This document shows positions 1 to 8,079 of a stretch of 64,000 bases of DNA, piece by piece. The notes beneath the pieces were generated by a model, which did not search any database, was not told where the DNA came from, and saw only the letters and a program-made list of their open reading frames with translations. This DNA is from Planotetraspora silvatica (GTDB lineage Bacteria > Actinomycetota > Actinomycetes > Streptosporangiales > Streptosporangiaceae): NCBI RefSeq assembly GCF_016863315.1, contig NZ_BOOQ01000055.1:1-64000 (forward strand), written 5' to 3'. Each line of letters starts with the position of its first letter. Positions within the stretch are counted from its first letter, which is position 1. The position numbers and the translations under genes were made by a program.

Positions 1-136
1 ATCCCTCTACCCAGTCGACCATACGAGCCGGAAGACGCAGCAGCCCGGGGGTCGGCCGGAGAAAGGACTGTCCACCTACGCGAATTCTCATCGAGGCCGG
101 CATGAGCGGTCACCGGTCGCCCGGGAAGGACGACAC

Positions 137-169
137 CCGGCCGGGCGCCCGGTTTCGACGCCCGGCCGG
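137..169 (-). terminator. Hairpin terminator downstream of the haloperoxidase-like gene
   Basis: Perfect 11-bp inverted repeat (arms 137-147 and 159-169, CCGGCCGGGCG and its complement) around an 11-nt loop. It sits about 20 nt past the stop codon of the minus-strand gene at 191-1495. There is no U-tract, as is common in high-GC actinobacteria. Confidence 0.6.
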
Positions 170-190
170 TGATGGGCGCTGCCTGGGTGA

Positions 191-1495
191 TTACCTCTTA
201 GGTCTGAAGTAGTGCCCGACCATGTATGCGGTGACCTGTGCGCCGATCTTCGCGCCCTGCACGTCGGCCGTGCGGGTGTGGATGCCTCCCCATATGCGGG
301 CGTTGATCACCTCGGCGATCGCCTGCGAGAAGCCGCGGAAGTACCTGGTGGTACCCGAGTCCGCGCTGTACCCGCTGAAGGAGATGTCGTCCCGGCCGAA
401 GAAGTACGCCAACGCCGACATGCTCGCCGCGGTGAAACAGGTATGTCCGGACGTGAAATCGGGGTGCGGCGGCGTGACGAGTAACGGCATCCAGGTGGGG
501 TCGGCCTCCGTCTTCGGGTTGCCGTCGGTGTCGGCCAGCTGGATGGCGGTGACCGGACGCCAGAAGGTCCACGCCGCCTTCTCGTTGTAGCAGGCGGTCG
601 TGGCGTCGGCTTCAGCCAGATCGACCATCGCGAACATCCGCGACGTCTGGAGCGTGTTCAGTCGCTGTGTCGTCGCGAGCTGCCGCTTGATCTCCCATTC
701 GCCCAGATGCCGGTCATGCCACCAGATCGCGGCTTGCGTCTGGTCGGCCGTCCTGACCGTACTGGTCACCGAGCCGATCGTCTTGACCTCGTTGAAGTCC
801 CGGGCGTACTGGCGACTGGTGAGCGCCGGCGGGCCGGACGTACGGAACATGGACGCACTGGGGATGAAGAACGGCTTGAGGTATCCGACCCACGCACCGT
901 CGTTGGCGAGTGTGGGCGGCGTCGGCCGCCACTGACCAGGCTGGGTGCCGACGGGCCAGGTCTGGCTTCCGAACGCCCCGTCGTTCTGCCGCGCGGCGAT
1001 CATCGCGGCGGCCGCCTGATCGCCCACGGTGATCCCGCGCTGCTTCGCGGCGCCGTAAGGAATCGCGGCCAGCGACTCGTCGTACTGCGTCTTCAACCTC
1101 TCCTGCTGAGCCGGGAACAGCGCGCTCAGCACGCGGAAGGCCGCGGTCGCGACGGCCGCGTCCGTCGACTCGTTTCCCTTTGCGGCCGGTGCGGTCAGGT
1201 ACGGCTGGTACGGGGTGCCGGCGATCGCGTTCACCGCGTCGTAAACGGCTCCGTGGACCATCGCGAAACTGCGTGCCTGGACCTGCGGCTGCTGACGGGC
1301 GATGTCCCAGATCGCTGTCTGAGCGTTGCGGTCCCAGACAATGACGGCATTATCGGGCCTGTGCGAATCCGACGCGTACGCGAATGACGATCCGGCTCCC
1401 GCCGGCAACCCGGCGGCGACGACTCCGGCGACGGCCAACCAGACGACCTTGCGTTTTAGGACGGATGACCAGTGCATTTTACGTGATTTACGCAT
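191..1495 (-). CDS. Secreted vanadium-dependent haloperoxidase / PAP2-superfamily protein
   Basis: 434 residues with an N-terminal basic stretch (MRKSRK, KRK) and a hydrophobic core at about 18-42, read as a signal peptide or uncleaved anchor. The vanadate/phosphate-binding motifs of the vanadium haloperoxidase-acid phosphatase superfamily are visible in order: a Lys...Arg segment (KAAWTFWRP), the central SGH motif (HPDFTSGHTC), and the C-terminal R...GGIH motif (INARIWGGIHTRTAD). The family fold is helical and binds vanadate or phosphate; whether this member halogenates, dephosphorylates or does neither cannot be told from sequence. It stands alone: its 3' side has a hairpin terminator and its 5' side a 570-nt gap. 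The start is the ATG at 1495; no convincing Shine-Dalgarno precedes it, but a TATAGT hexamer lies just upstream. Confidence 0.82.
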   Translation of the reverse strand: MRKSRKMHWSSVLKRKVVWLAVAGVVAAGLPAGAGSSFAYASDSHRPDNAVIVWDRNAQTAIWDIARQQPQVQARSFAMVHGAVYDAVNAIAGTPYQPYLTAPAAKGNESTDAAVATAAFRVLSALFPAQQERLKTQYDESLAAIPYGAAKQRGITVGDQAAAAMIAARQNDGAFGSQTWPVGTQPGQWRPTPPTLANDGAWVGYLKPFFIPSASMFRTSGPPALTSRQYARDFNEVKTIGSVTSTVRTADQTQAAIWWHDRHLGEWEIKRQLATTQRLNTLQTSRMFAMVDLAEADATTACYNEKAAWTFWRPVTAIQLADTDGNPKTEADPTWMPLLVTPPHPDFTSGHTCFTAASMSALAYFFGRDDISFSGYSADSGTTRYFRGFSQAIAEVINARIWGGIHTRTADVQGAKIGAQVTAYMVGHYFRPKR

Positions 1496-1506
1496 TTGGG
1501 CAAACT

Positions 1507-1512
1507 ACTATA
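1507..1512 (-). promoter_or_regulatory. Possible -10 element (TATAGT) with a very short leader
   Basis: Reading the minus strand, TATAGT lies 11 nt upstream of the ATG at 1495, so transcription would start only about 5 nt before the start codon. The absence of a ribosome binding site would fit a leaderless or near-leaderless message. No good -35 hexamer is seen at the normal spacing, so this is tentative. Confidence 0.3.
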
Positions 1513-1828
1513 CCGACCGCGGGCGCCACAGTGCCCGATCGGTCAAAAAGCCGATAATGACGTAACCGAAAACATGATCCCTCGCCGATAGGGGAACCGG
1601 TCGCATCTTCCTGCTTCGCGGACGGCATTCGACGGCTACCTGGAGGTCATCTCGAATTCGCCCGGGTGTACCGATACACGGAACCGCCGCGAACACGACC
1701 GGGAGTTTCCACCGGTCATCAGCCCGTAAATCATTCATCGCCGACGACCCGGGAACGATGTCCGTCAGTCTCGACCTTTCTGTTCGTAGATGCTTTCCGC
1801 GACCGCCGGAATCGGGGGCCGAATTTGA

Positions 1829-1954
1829 ATGCGAACTCCTCATTTGAACGTCCTGCCCGGCCCCCGCAACAGCCCCATAGGGCTGCGGTACGAGAAGGCG
1901 CCGATGGTTCCCGTGTTCATGCGGAACATCACGCTGACCGGCGGCGTGGCGCCG
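1829..1954 (+). pseudogene. Remnant of a zinc-type alcohol dehydrogenase
   Basis: Within the otherwise gene-free stretch 1496-2066 an open frame encodes about 40 residues whose end (FMRNITLTGGVAP) resembles the segment near the C-terminus of zinc-dependent medium-chain alcohol dehydrogenases, where an N-(I/L)-T-(L/V)-T-G-G-x-A-P pattern precedes the last helix. The match breaks off after the proline and nothing upstream extends it. Read as a decayed 3' fragment; the rest of 1496-2066 shows no supportable gene. Similarity is from memory of the family and was not tested by alignment. Confidence 0.35.
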
Positions 1955-2030
1955 TCACCCCCCGTGACCCGGTGGAGTTCGCGGCCTGGCAGCCGGATGT
2001 CGATCCGGGGCCGCGGCGGCGCGGGCAGTT

Positions 2031-2062
2031 AGTTACATCTGGTTGATTAAGCTATTGTAAGT
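2031..2062 (+). promoter_or_regulatory. Candidate MarR operator/promoter region
   Basis: AGTTACA (2031-2037) and TGTAAGT (2056-2062) form an imperfect inverted repeat with one mismatch, in an AT-rich pocket ending 4 nt before the ATG of the MarR gene at 2067. MarR regulators commonly repress their own operons from such sites. No Shine-Dalgarno fits between the repeat and the ATG, so the transcript may start very near the ATG. Confidence 0.3.
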
Positions 2063-2066
2063 ATCC

Positions 2067-2528
2067 ATGGAGCACACACCTCTGCCCTCCGACGGCCCAC
2101 CCGTCGACGCCACCGAGGTCGCCGCCGCGCTGCGCCTGGCGGTCGGCCGGATCGCGCGCCGGGTGCGGCAGGCACATGCCATCGGCGACCTCACCAACGC
2201 CGAGATCTCCGTCCTGGCCCGGCTGGAACGGGACGGCTCGGCCTCTCCCGGTGCGCTGGCCGAGCTGGAGCGGGTGCGCCCGCAGGCCATGGCCACCACC
2301 TTGGCCGGGCTGGAGGAGGGCGGCCTGGTGACCCGGCGGCAGGACGCTTCCGACGGACGCCGGCTGCTCATCTCGCTGACCGACGCCGGGCTGCGCATCG
2401 TCACCGACCGCCGATCGGCGTCCCTCCAGCGCCTCGCCGCCGCCGTCAACGACGCCCTGAGCCCTGCCGAGCAGCAGCAACTGCTGGACGCTCTGCCGCT
2501 GATCGAGCGGTTGGCCGAGCACCTGTGA
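2067..2528 (+). CDS. MarR-family transcriptional regulator
   Basis: 153 residues, the normal size of a MarR protein. A winged helix-turn-helix occupies about residues 45-105: helix region LTNAEISVLARLERDG, recognition region ELERVRPQAMATTLAGLEEGGLV in pieces, and the wing around the conserved DxRxxxxxLT pattern (DASDGRRLLISLTDAG). The stop codon overlaps the GTG of the MFS gene by 4 nt (GTGA), so the regulator and transporter are translationally coupled. MarR proteins usually repress such drug-efflux operons and release DNA when a small phenolic or drug ligand binds; the ligand here is unknown. Confidence 0.9.
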   Translation: MEHTPLPSDGPPVDATEVAAALRLAVGRIARRVRQAHAIGDLTNAEISVLARLERDGSASPGALAELERVRPQAMATTLAGLEEGGLVTRRQDASDGRRLLISLTDAGLRIVTDRRSASLQRLAAAVNDALSPAEQQQLLDALPLIERLAEHL

Positions 2529-4291
2529 CACCTGCACACCCTCAAGCCCCGCAGGAGGCGCGGCCCACCGCCTCCGATCGCTACAAGTGGATCGCCCTGT
2601 CCAACACCACCATGGGCGTGCTGATCGCCACCATCGACGGCTCCATCGTGATGATCTCGCTGCCGGCCATCTTCCGGGGCATCGGCCTGGACCCGCTGGC
2701 TCCCGGCAACATCGGCTACCTGCTGTGGATGATCCTCGGCTACACCCTGGTCTCCGCCGTGCTGATGGTCACGCTGGGACGGCTGGGCGACATGTTCGGC
2801 CGAGTCCGCATGTACAACCTGGGCTTCGTCATCTTCGCCTGCGCCTCGCTGGCGCTCTCGCTGGACCCGCTCGTGGGCGGAGGCGGGGCGCTGTGGCTGA
2901 TCGGCTTCCGGGTGGTACAGGCCGTCGGCGGATCCATGCTGACCGCCAACTCGGCCGCCATCCTCACCGACGCCTTCCCAGCCCGGCAGCGTGGCATGGC
3001 GCTGGGCATCAACCAGATCACCGCTCTGGCCGGGATGTTCCTCGGCCTGCTGGCCGGCGGCGTGCTGGCGGCCGTCGACTGGCGCGCGGTGTTCTGGGTG
3101 AGCGTGCCGTTCGGCGTGATCGGCACCATCTGGTCGTACCGCTCCCTGCGGGAGGTCGGCACCCGCCGGTCAGGGCGGATCGACTGGATCGGCAACCTGA
3201 CCTTCACCGCCGGGTCTGGCGTGTTGCTGGCCGCCATCACCTACGGCATCCAGCCCTACGGCGGCCACTCCACCGGCTGGACCAACCCGTGGGTGGTCAG
3301 CGGCCTGGTCGGCGGCGTGGCGCTGCTCGGCCTGTTCTGCTTCGCGGAGATCCGGATCGCCAAGCATCCGACGCTGCGGCCCATGTTCCAGCTCAGCCTG
3401 TTCCGCATCCGCGCCTTCGCCGCCGGGAACTTCGCCTCACTGCTGGTCTCCATCGCCCGAGGCGGCATGCAGTTCATGCTGATCATCTGGCTACAGGGGA
3501 TCTGGCTGCCGCTGCACGGCTACGACTTCGAGCGCACCCCGCTGTGGGCCGGCATCTTCATGCTGCCGCTGACGGTGGGCTTCCTGTTCGGCGGACCGGC
3601 CTCCGGCTACTTCTCCGACCGCTTCGGCGCGCGACTGTTCTCCACCACCGGGCTGCTGCTGGTCGCCGCCTCCTTCATCGGCCTGGTGCTGATGCCGGTC
3701 GACTTCTCCTACCCGGTCTTCGCCGCGCTGCTGTTCGTCAGCGGGCTCGGGCAGGGAATGTTCTCCGCGCCCAACACCTCCGCCATCATGGGCAGCGTCC
3801 CGCCCGAGCAGCGCGGCGTCGCCTCCGGCATGCGGTCCACCTTCCAGAACTCCGGTAGCGCGCTGTCCATCGGCCTGTTCTTCTCACTGATGATCGTCGG
3901 CCTGTCAGGCTCGCTGCCGCAGGCGCTGAACAGCGGCCTGCAGGCCCAAGGCGTGCCGGCCGCCACGGCCGGGCAGGTGGCCGCGCTGCCGCCGGTCAGC
4001 ACGCTGTTCGCCACCTTCCTCGGCAACAACCCGATCGGCCACCTGCTGGGCCCCAGCGGCGTGCTGAACACGCTGACGCCAGGCCAGGCGGCCACGCTCA
4101 CCGGCAACCGGTTCTTCCCCGGGCTGGTCACCACGCCCTTTCACCACGGCCTGGTCACCGTGTTCGGCGCGGCCGCGGTGATGTCGCTGATCGCCGCGCT
4201 CGCCTCCGCCCTGCGCGGCAAGCACCAGCGCGCCGCGGCGGAACCCGCCGCACCGGCATCCACCCCTGCCCCCACCTCCGCGAACGGATGA
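2525..4291 (+). CDS. MFS drug-efflux transporter, DHA2 (EmrB/QacA) type
   Basis: 588 residues with many hydrophobic segments, consistent with the 14-helix DHA2 class of proton-driven multidrug exporters. The start of helix 1 has the family D-G-(S/T)-I-V pattern (TIDGSIVMISLPAI). The loop 2-3 signature is present (LGRLGDMFGRVRMY, matching GxLaDrxGrkxxl). A motif-C-like G-rich segment follows (FLGLLAGGVLAAVDWRAVFW). A long Ala/Pro-rich tail closes the protein. GTG is the start, overlapping the marR stop; the stop overlaps the next ATG. The context MarR - MFS - hydrolase suggests substrate-inducible export, but the substrate is not identifiable. Confidence 0.9.
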   Translation: MTPAHPQAPQEARPTASDRYKWIALSNTTMGVLIATIDGSIVMISLPAIFRGIGLDPLAPGNIGYLLWMILGYTLVSAVLMVTLGRLGDMFGRVRMYNLGFVIFACASLALSLDPLVGGGGALWLIGFRVVQAVGGSMLTANSAAILTDAFPARQRGMALGINQITALAGMFLGLLAGGVLAAVDWRAVFWVSVPFGVIGTIWSYRSLREVGTRRSGRIDWIGNLTFTAGSGVLLAAITYGIQPYGGHSTGWTNPWVVSGLVGGVALLGLFCFAEIRIAKHPTLRPMFQLSLFRIRAFAAGNFASLLVSIARGGMQFMLIIWLQGIWLPLHGYDFERTPLWAGIFMLPLTVGFLFGGPASGYFSDRFGARLFSTTGLLLVAASFIGLVLMPVDFSYPVFAALLFVSGLGQGMFSAPNTSAIMGSVPPEQRGVASGMRSTFQNSGSALSIGLFFSLMIVGLSGSLPQALNSGLQAQGVPAATAGQVAALPPVSTLFATFLGNNPIGHLLGPSGVLNTLTPGQAATLTGNRFFPGLVTTPFHHGLVTVFGAAAVMSLIAALASALRGKHQRAAAEPAAPASTPAPTSANG

Positions 4292-4905
4292 GAACAGTGA
4301 CACTCTCAGCAACCGCCCCGTCGGCCACCGCCCTCCTGGTCATGGACGTCCAGATCGGCATCGTCGCCCGCCTGCGGGACGAGGGCTACCTGCCCCGGCT
4401 GCGCACCGCGCTCGACGCGGCCCGCACCGCCGGCGTCCCGGTGTTCCATGTGGTCGTCGGCTTCCGCGAGGGCAGCCCGGAGGCGCACCCGCGCAACCGG
4501 TCCTTCGGCCACATCCCGGCCGGGTACTTCACCCCGGACGACCCGAACGCCGCCGTCCACCCGGACGTCTCGCCACTCCCGGGCGAGCTGCTGGTCACCA
4601 AGAAGCGGGTCAGCGCCTTCGCCGGGAGCGACCTGGAGCTGCTACTGCGCTCCGGGGACATCCAGAATCTGGTGCTGACCGGGATCGCCACCAGCGGCGT
4701 GGTGCTGTCCACCCTGCGTCAGGCCGCTGACCTGGACTACGGGCTGACGGTGTTGGCGGACGGCTGCGCCGACCCGGACCCGGAGGTACACCGGGTGCTG
4801 ACCGAGAAGGTCTTCCCGCGCCAGGCCGAGGTGCTGACGATCGAGGCCTGGGCCGACTCGCTCAAGGCGGCCTTCGGGGATGCCGAGTACGGAAATCAGC
4901 GGTAG
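4288..4905 (+). CDS. Isochorismatase-family hydrolase lacking the usual cysteine
   Basis: 205 residues with the isochorismatase-like alpha/beta fold: the N-terminal catalytic Asp strand (LLVMDVQIGI) and the family Lys (LVTKKRVSAFAGSDL) are present. The segment that normally carries the nucleophilic Cys (consensus TGIATDxCVxxT) reads TGIATSGVVLSTL, with Val at the Cys position. Members without Cys include PhzD-type isochorismatases, which hydrolyse a vinyl ether without a covalent intermediate, so this protein may act that way or be a non-amidase. It is the last gene of the marR-MFS operon (ATGA overlap), pointing to a role in modifying the same compound that is exported. Confidence 0.8.
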   Translation: MRTVTLSATAPSATALLVMDVQIGIVARLRDEGYLPRLRTALDAARTAGVPVFHVVVGFREGSPEAHPRNRSFGHIPAGYFTPDDPNAAVHPDVSPLPGELLVTKKRVSAFAGSDLELLLRSGDIQNLVLTGIATSGVVLSTLRQAADLDYGLTVLADGCADPDPEVHRVLTEKVFPRQAEVLTIEAWADSLKAAFGDAEYGNQR

Positions 4906-5241
4906 CGGTCGATCCTCGTCATGGCGCCTCTGCTCGGTCCGCGGGAGGCTGTGACACAGAATCCGCAGTACCTTTCGGCCCTGCCCACCGCACTGACGCC
5001 CGAGGATTCACGCCGCGGTACTTGCCGCTTCTCATGGGCCATCCCTCCCAGGCGCGGGCGGGCGAACGAGGCGTGCCGCCACCCCTCCGGGCACCGGTTC
5101 ACACCTACCGCCAAGGCACGGAATCCCTGCCGGCCGCGCCGTAGAAGTCCACGCGCACGCTGACGTGTGAGTGGGATGGCGCGCCGTCAACGGGCGGGGG
5201 GAACGTGTCCCCTTGTCCGGCGCCCTGGCCACTCGCGATAT
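4906..5241. other. Intergenic region, convergent genes, no gene supported
   Basis: 336 nt between two convergent genes. Open frames on both strands lack recognisable domains and look like GC-driven noise. The only structure noted is a weak 5-bp hairpin (GGGGA/TCCCC around 5200-5213), which may contribute to termination. Confidence 0.4.
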
Positions 5242-5745
5242 TCACAACCGATGGGATATCAAATTCCAGGAGATGAACCAGACAAAGGCCAGTCCGAGAA
5301 TTCCGGTGACCAACATGAGACCGCCCTCTGATTCGCTGCCCTGGCCATTGGTGATTTTCACAACCGTCGGGGCAACGGGGTCATAGAGAATCGGTACGCT
5401 GCTCCCCACGACGAACGGCTCCGTACTCTCGCCTGGGCCGCGCGCACGGACCACCTGCCCGTCCTCGGTCCTGAACTCGATCACCGGGCGATGTCTCACC
5501 CTGATCTCATCGTCCGACCTGCTCCCATACGATCTGCTGGACATGCTCGACGCGCCCGTGCCTCCACTCACCAAGGCTCGCCACCCAGTCCCGGATACGT
5601 TATCCACGACAATACCGGTGGCGGATCGACCGACCTGGTCGAGACGTTGGGATCGCCGCATGAGCCTGATCCCGCCGGCCACCAAAAACAGCGCTATTCC
5701 GTTACCACCGGTGAAGATGAACAGCGTTACCAACTCGAACCCCAT
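5242..5745 (-). CDS. DUF3592-like membrane protein
   Basis: 167 residues. One hydrophobic helix at about 5-28 and a second at about 140-162 flank a soluble beta-rich middle. The middle part has the usual DUF3592 pattern: ATGIVVDN near the start, PVIEFRTEDGQVVRARG, then VGSSVPILYDPVAPTVVKI, which matches the family's 'x-V-x-V-x-Y-D-P-x-x-P' element. A Ser/Gly-rich insert (GTGASSMSSRSYGSRSDDE) sits between strands. Function of the family is not established; it is a common small actinobacterial membrane protein. It is not obviously in an operon. Confidence 0.78.
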   Translation of the reverse strand: MGFELVTLFIFTGGNGIALFLVAGGIRLMRRSQRLDQVGRSATGIVVDNVSGTGWRALVSGGTGASSMSSRSYGSRSDDEIRVRHRPVIEFRTEDGQVVRARGPGESTEPFVVGSSVPILYDPVAPTVVKITNGQGSESEGGLMLVTGILGLAFVWFISWNLISHRL

Positions 5746-6028
5746 ATCGGCGAAGGTAGCGGGCAGCCGGTGCCATAAACAGCCATCCGTTCAGGGATTA
5801 TTTTGTAGATCACACGGAACGGGTGCGCGTGGATTCGGGCGGCGGTTCACGGCGATCTTGGTGTGTCCCGCGGGCCCGCCGTCGCCGTCCAGGCCGAAGT
5901 AGCCGGCCATCCAGGTTTGGAACTCCTGCGAGATGGCGGCGCCGGGGCAACTATTCACTTGGGCGACACCGCAGCGAAAACGCCAGAGATCTACGCTGCC
6001 CGTGTCAAAGTCGACGACAGGGGGCGAC

Positions 6029-6715
6029 ATGGGGGCGAAATCAGGCCCTGCGGATACGCGGATCATGGGCATCGTGCACGGTGCGTTGCGCCGCGACCTC
6101 GACCGTACGCGGACGGCGCTGACGAGCGAGCCTCATCCGCTGGGACGCCAGCGTCGCGCGCTCGGCGAACACGTGGTCTGGATGATGGACTTCCTGCACC
6201 ACCACCACTCCGGTGAGGACAAGGGACTCTGGCCGTTGGTGCGCGACCGCAACCCCGCCGCGGGCCCGCTCCTGGATTCGCTGGAAGCAGAACATCACAG
6301 GATCGTCCCGGCCATGGAGACGATGACGGCCACCGGGCGGCGCTACGCGGACACGACGACGGACGAGGCCCGCGTCGAACTCGTCGCGGCGCTGGACGAA
6401 CTGAACGAAGTGCTCGTTCCCCATCTCGACCGTGAGGTCGAGGAGGGCATGCCGGTCGTGTCGAAGAGCATCACCCAAGCCGAGTGGCAGGCGTGGGACG
6501 AGGCCAACAACATCAAGCCGAAGTCGTTCGCCCAGCTGGGCCTGGAGGGACACTGGCTGATCGACGACATCGATCCCGAGGGCTACCAGATCGTTGTCAA
6601 CCTCGTTCCCGCGGTCCCGCGGTTCATCCTCATTCGCGGTTTCGCCCGCGCGTACCGTCGCAGAGCCGCCGCTCGCTGGCAGCCCGACCTGTCGGCGCCG
6701 CGGGCCGACATGTGA
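6029..6715 (+). CDS. Hemerythrin HHE-domain protein
   Basis: 228 residues from the chosen ATG at 6029, preceded by an AGGGGG Shine-Dalgarno; the frame stays open to 5933 but the extra residues look non-coding. The HHE domain shows iron-ligand type positions: H in IVHGALRRDLD, the HHHHSGED segment, E-A-E-H-H, and H-L-D-R-E-x-E-E-G near 140-147. Hemerythrin-like domains bind a di-iron centre and sense or carry O2 or nitric oxide. The C-terminal part (after about 165) is a family-typical extension with a hydrophobic segment near VNLVPAVPRFILIRG and an Arg-rich end. The region 5746-6028 upstream carries no supported gene. Confidence 0.85.
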   Translation: MGAKSGPADTRIMGIVHGALRRDLDRTRTALTSEPHPLGRQRRALGEHVVWMMDFLHHHHSGEDKGLWPLVRDRNPAAGPLLDSLEAEHHRIVPAMETMTATGRRYADTTTDEARVELVAALDELNEVLVPHLDREVEEGMPVVSKSITQAEWQAWDEANNIKPKSFAQLGLEGHWLIDDIDPEGYQIVVNLVPAVPRFILIRGFARAYRRRAAARWQPDLSAPRADM

Positions 6716-6767
6716 CGACGCAGTAGGCCGCATTTCATGATTGCCAAGGGCGGCTCGGCGTAAGGCC

Positions 6768-6794
6768 CCCGCGCATGGGACTCCATCGCGCGGG
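6768..6794. terminator. Bidirectional hairpin between convergent genes
   Basis: CCCGCGC (6768-6774) and GCGCGGG (6788-6794) form a 7-bp inverted repeat, which can extend by further pairs with a one-base bulge. It lies between the hemerythrin gene and the HxlR regulator, which end towards each other. Confidence 0.45.
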
Positions 6795-6798
6795 CAGG

Positions 6799-7260
6799 TC
6801 AGGTGGTGATGACAGCTCCCGGACCAGGCAGGATGTCGATGCCGGTGACGTCCATGGGACGGTCGCACACGGAGCAATGCAGCTCGACGTGGCCGATCTC
6901 TCCGCAGGCATGATGCCGGTACAGCACCGGCGGCCCGGCCCCGCCCGCCGTCCAGCGGTCACCCCACCGCACCATCACCATCAGCAGGTCGCACAACTCG
7001 GTCCCTTTGACGGTGAGCGCGTACTCGTACCGGGGCGGCCGCTCCGAATACTGCCGCCGTTCCAGCACGTCGTTGTCCACGAGCCATCTGAGCCGCTCAG
7101 TCAGCACCTTCCGGGAGATGCCGAGGCTCTGCTGGAGGTGGTCGAAGCGGCCGACGCCCACCATGACGTTGCGCAGGATCAGCGGCGACCACGGCTCGCC
7201 GATCACGTCCAGTGTGCGCGCAATCGAGCAGGCCATGTCACCAAACCGGGTTCGCTGCAT
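6799..7260 (-). CDS. HxlR-family transcriptional regulator
   Basis: 153 residues with the HxlR winged helix: conserved start C-S-I-A-R-T-L-D-V-I-G-x-P-W, then LILRNVMVGVGRFD, the recognition helix region GISRKVLTERLRWLV, and the wing RPPRYEYALTVKG. The C-terminal tail has a Cys/His pattern (HHACG... HCSVCDRP) reminiscent of a zinc knuckle, seen in a subset of actinobacterial HxlR proteins. It is transcribed divergently from the DUF899 gene, with a 97-nt gap holding a likely operator. HxlR proteins respond to electrophiles or redox stress, consistent with the neighbouring thioredoxin-fold and flavin-type enzymes. Confidence 0.9.
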   Translation of the reverse strand: MQRTRFGDMACSIARTLDVIGEPWSPLILRNVMVGVGRFDHLQQSLGISRKVLTERLRWLVDNDVLERRQYSERPPRYEYALTVKGTELCDLLMVMVRWGDRWTAGGAGPPVLYRHHACGEIGHVELHCSVCDRPMDVTGIDILPGPGAVITT

Positions 7261-7322
7261 GAGCTCGATGATAACCGAGAGGGTTCCCTGAGGAGACGGA
7301 CCTCTGCTAGCGTTGGGGCACT

Positions 7323-7336
7323 GTAAGTTCCCTTAA
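7323..7336. promoter_or_regulatory. Candidate HxlR operator
   Basis: GTAAG-TTCC-CTTAA is an inverted repeat with one mismatch, in the divergent gap between the HxlR gene (start 7260) and the DUF899 gene (start 7358). It is located 22 nt upstream of the GTG, where a bound repressor would block the DUF899 promoter or early transcription. Confidence 0.4.
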
Positions 7337-7357
7337 GAGATGCACAAAGGAGCCCGC

Positions 7358-8026
7358 GTGAACCGTCCTCCCGTCGTGTCGGCACAGGAATGGCAGGCCG
7401 CGCGCGAGGCGCTACTGGTCAAGGAGAAGAAGCAGACCCGAGCATTGGACGCGCTGGCCGCGGAACGACGCAGGCTCCCGATGGTCCGCCTCGCCGACGG
7501 CTACCGCTTGACCGCGCCGGACCGATCGACGGTCGATCTGCCCGGCCTGTTCGAGGGCCACCGCCAGTTGGTGATCTATCACTTCATGCAGGCCCCGGGG
7601 CAGGACTGGCTGTGCACCGGCTGCGCCACCTTCACCGACAACATCGCCGACCAGTCTCACCTCAACGCCCGGCACACCCGGCTGATCCTGATGTCCCGCG
7701 CGCCACAGGACGAGATCGACGTCGTACGGCGGCGAATGGGCTGGACCGTGCCCTGGTACTCAGCCGGCGACGACTTCTACGACGACCTCGGGCTCGGCAA
7801 CGGTTTCGGACTGAGCGTGCTGCTGCGCGACGGCGCGGAGGTCTTCCGCACCTACTACACCAGCGATCGCGGAGTCGATCGGCTCCGACTCGACTTCAAC
7901 CTGCTCGACCTCACGCCTTATGGACGTCAGGAAGAGTGGGAGGACTCCCCCGAGGGCTGGCCGCAGGACCCGACGATGAGCCGGCTCCGGCCGCGTGACG
8001 AATACCCCGCACCGCCGCGGCCCTGA
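7358..8026 (+). CDS. DUF899-family thioredoxin-fold protein
   Basis: 222 residues from the GTG at 7358, which follows an excellent AAAGGAG Shine-Dalgarno by 5 nt; this excludes the upstream ATG at 7340. The family pattern is clear: the N-terminal helix ARxxLLxKEKxxTRxxDxL, then the core strand HRQLVIYHFMQAP, a CxxC-like segment WLCTGCATFTDNI, and the typical PWYSAGDDFYDDLG block. DUF899 proteins have a thioredoxin-like fold, but their reaction is not established. It is followed 53 nt later by the flavin-type oxidase-like gene, probably in one transcript under HxlR control. Confidence 0.88.
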   Translation: MNRPPVVSAQEWQAAREALLVKEKKQTRALDALAAERRRLPMVRLADGYRLTAPDRSTVDLPGLFEGHRQLVIYHFMQAPGQDWLCTGCATFTDNIADQSHLNARHTRLILMSRAPQDEIDVVRRRMGWTVPWYSAGDDFYDDLGLGNGFGLSVLLRDGAEVFRTYYTSDRGVDRLRLDFNLLDLTPYGRQEEWEDSPEGWPQDPTMSRLRPRDEYPAPPRP

Positions 8027-8079
8027 CCCCCCTCCCGCCCTCGACCGGCGATCCCTGACCGCTTGCCCAGGAGGCAGCC

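Noticed and set aside
4921-5163. 80-residue plus-strand frame between the isochorismatase and DUF3592 genes
   Set aside because: Arg/Pro-rich, no ribosome binding site and no family features.
5791-6072. 93-residue minus-strand frame upstream of the hemerythrin gene
   Set aside because: Composition is not unreasonable, but no domain or Shine-Dalgarno is seen and it overlaps the hemerythrin start; left unannotated.
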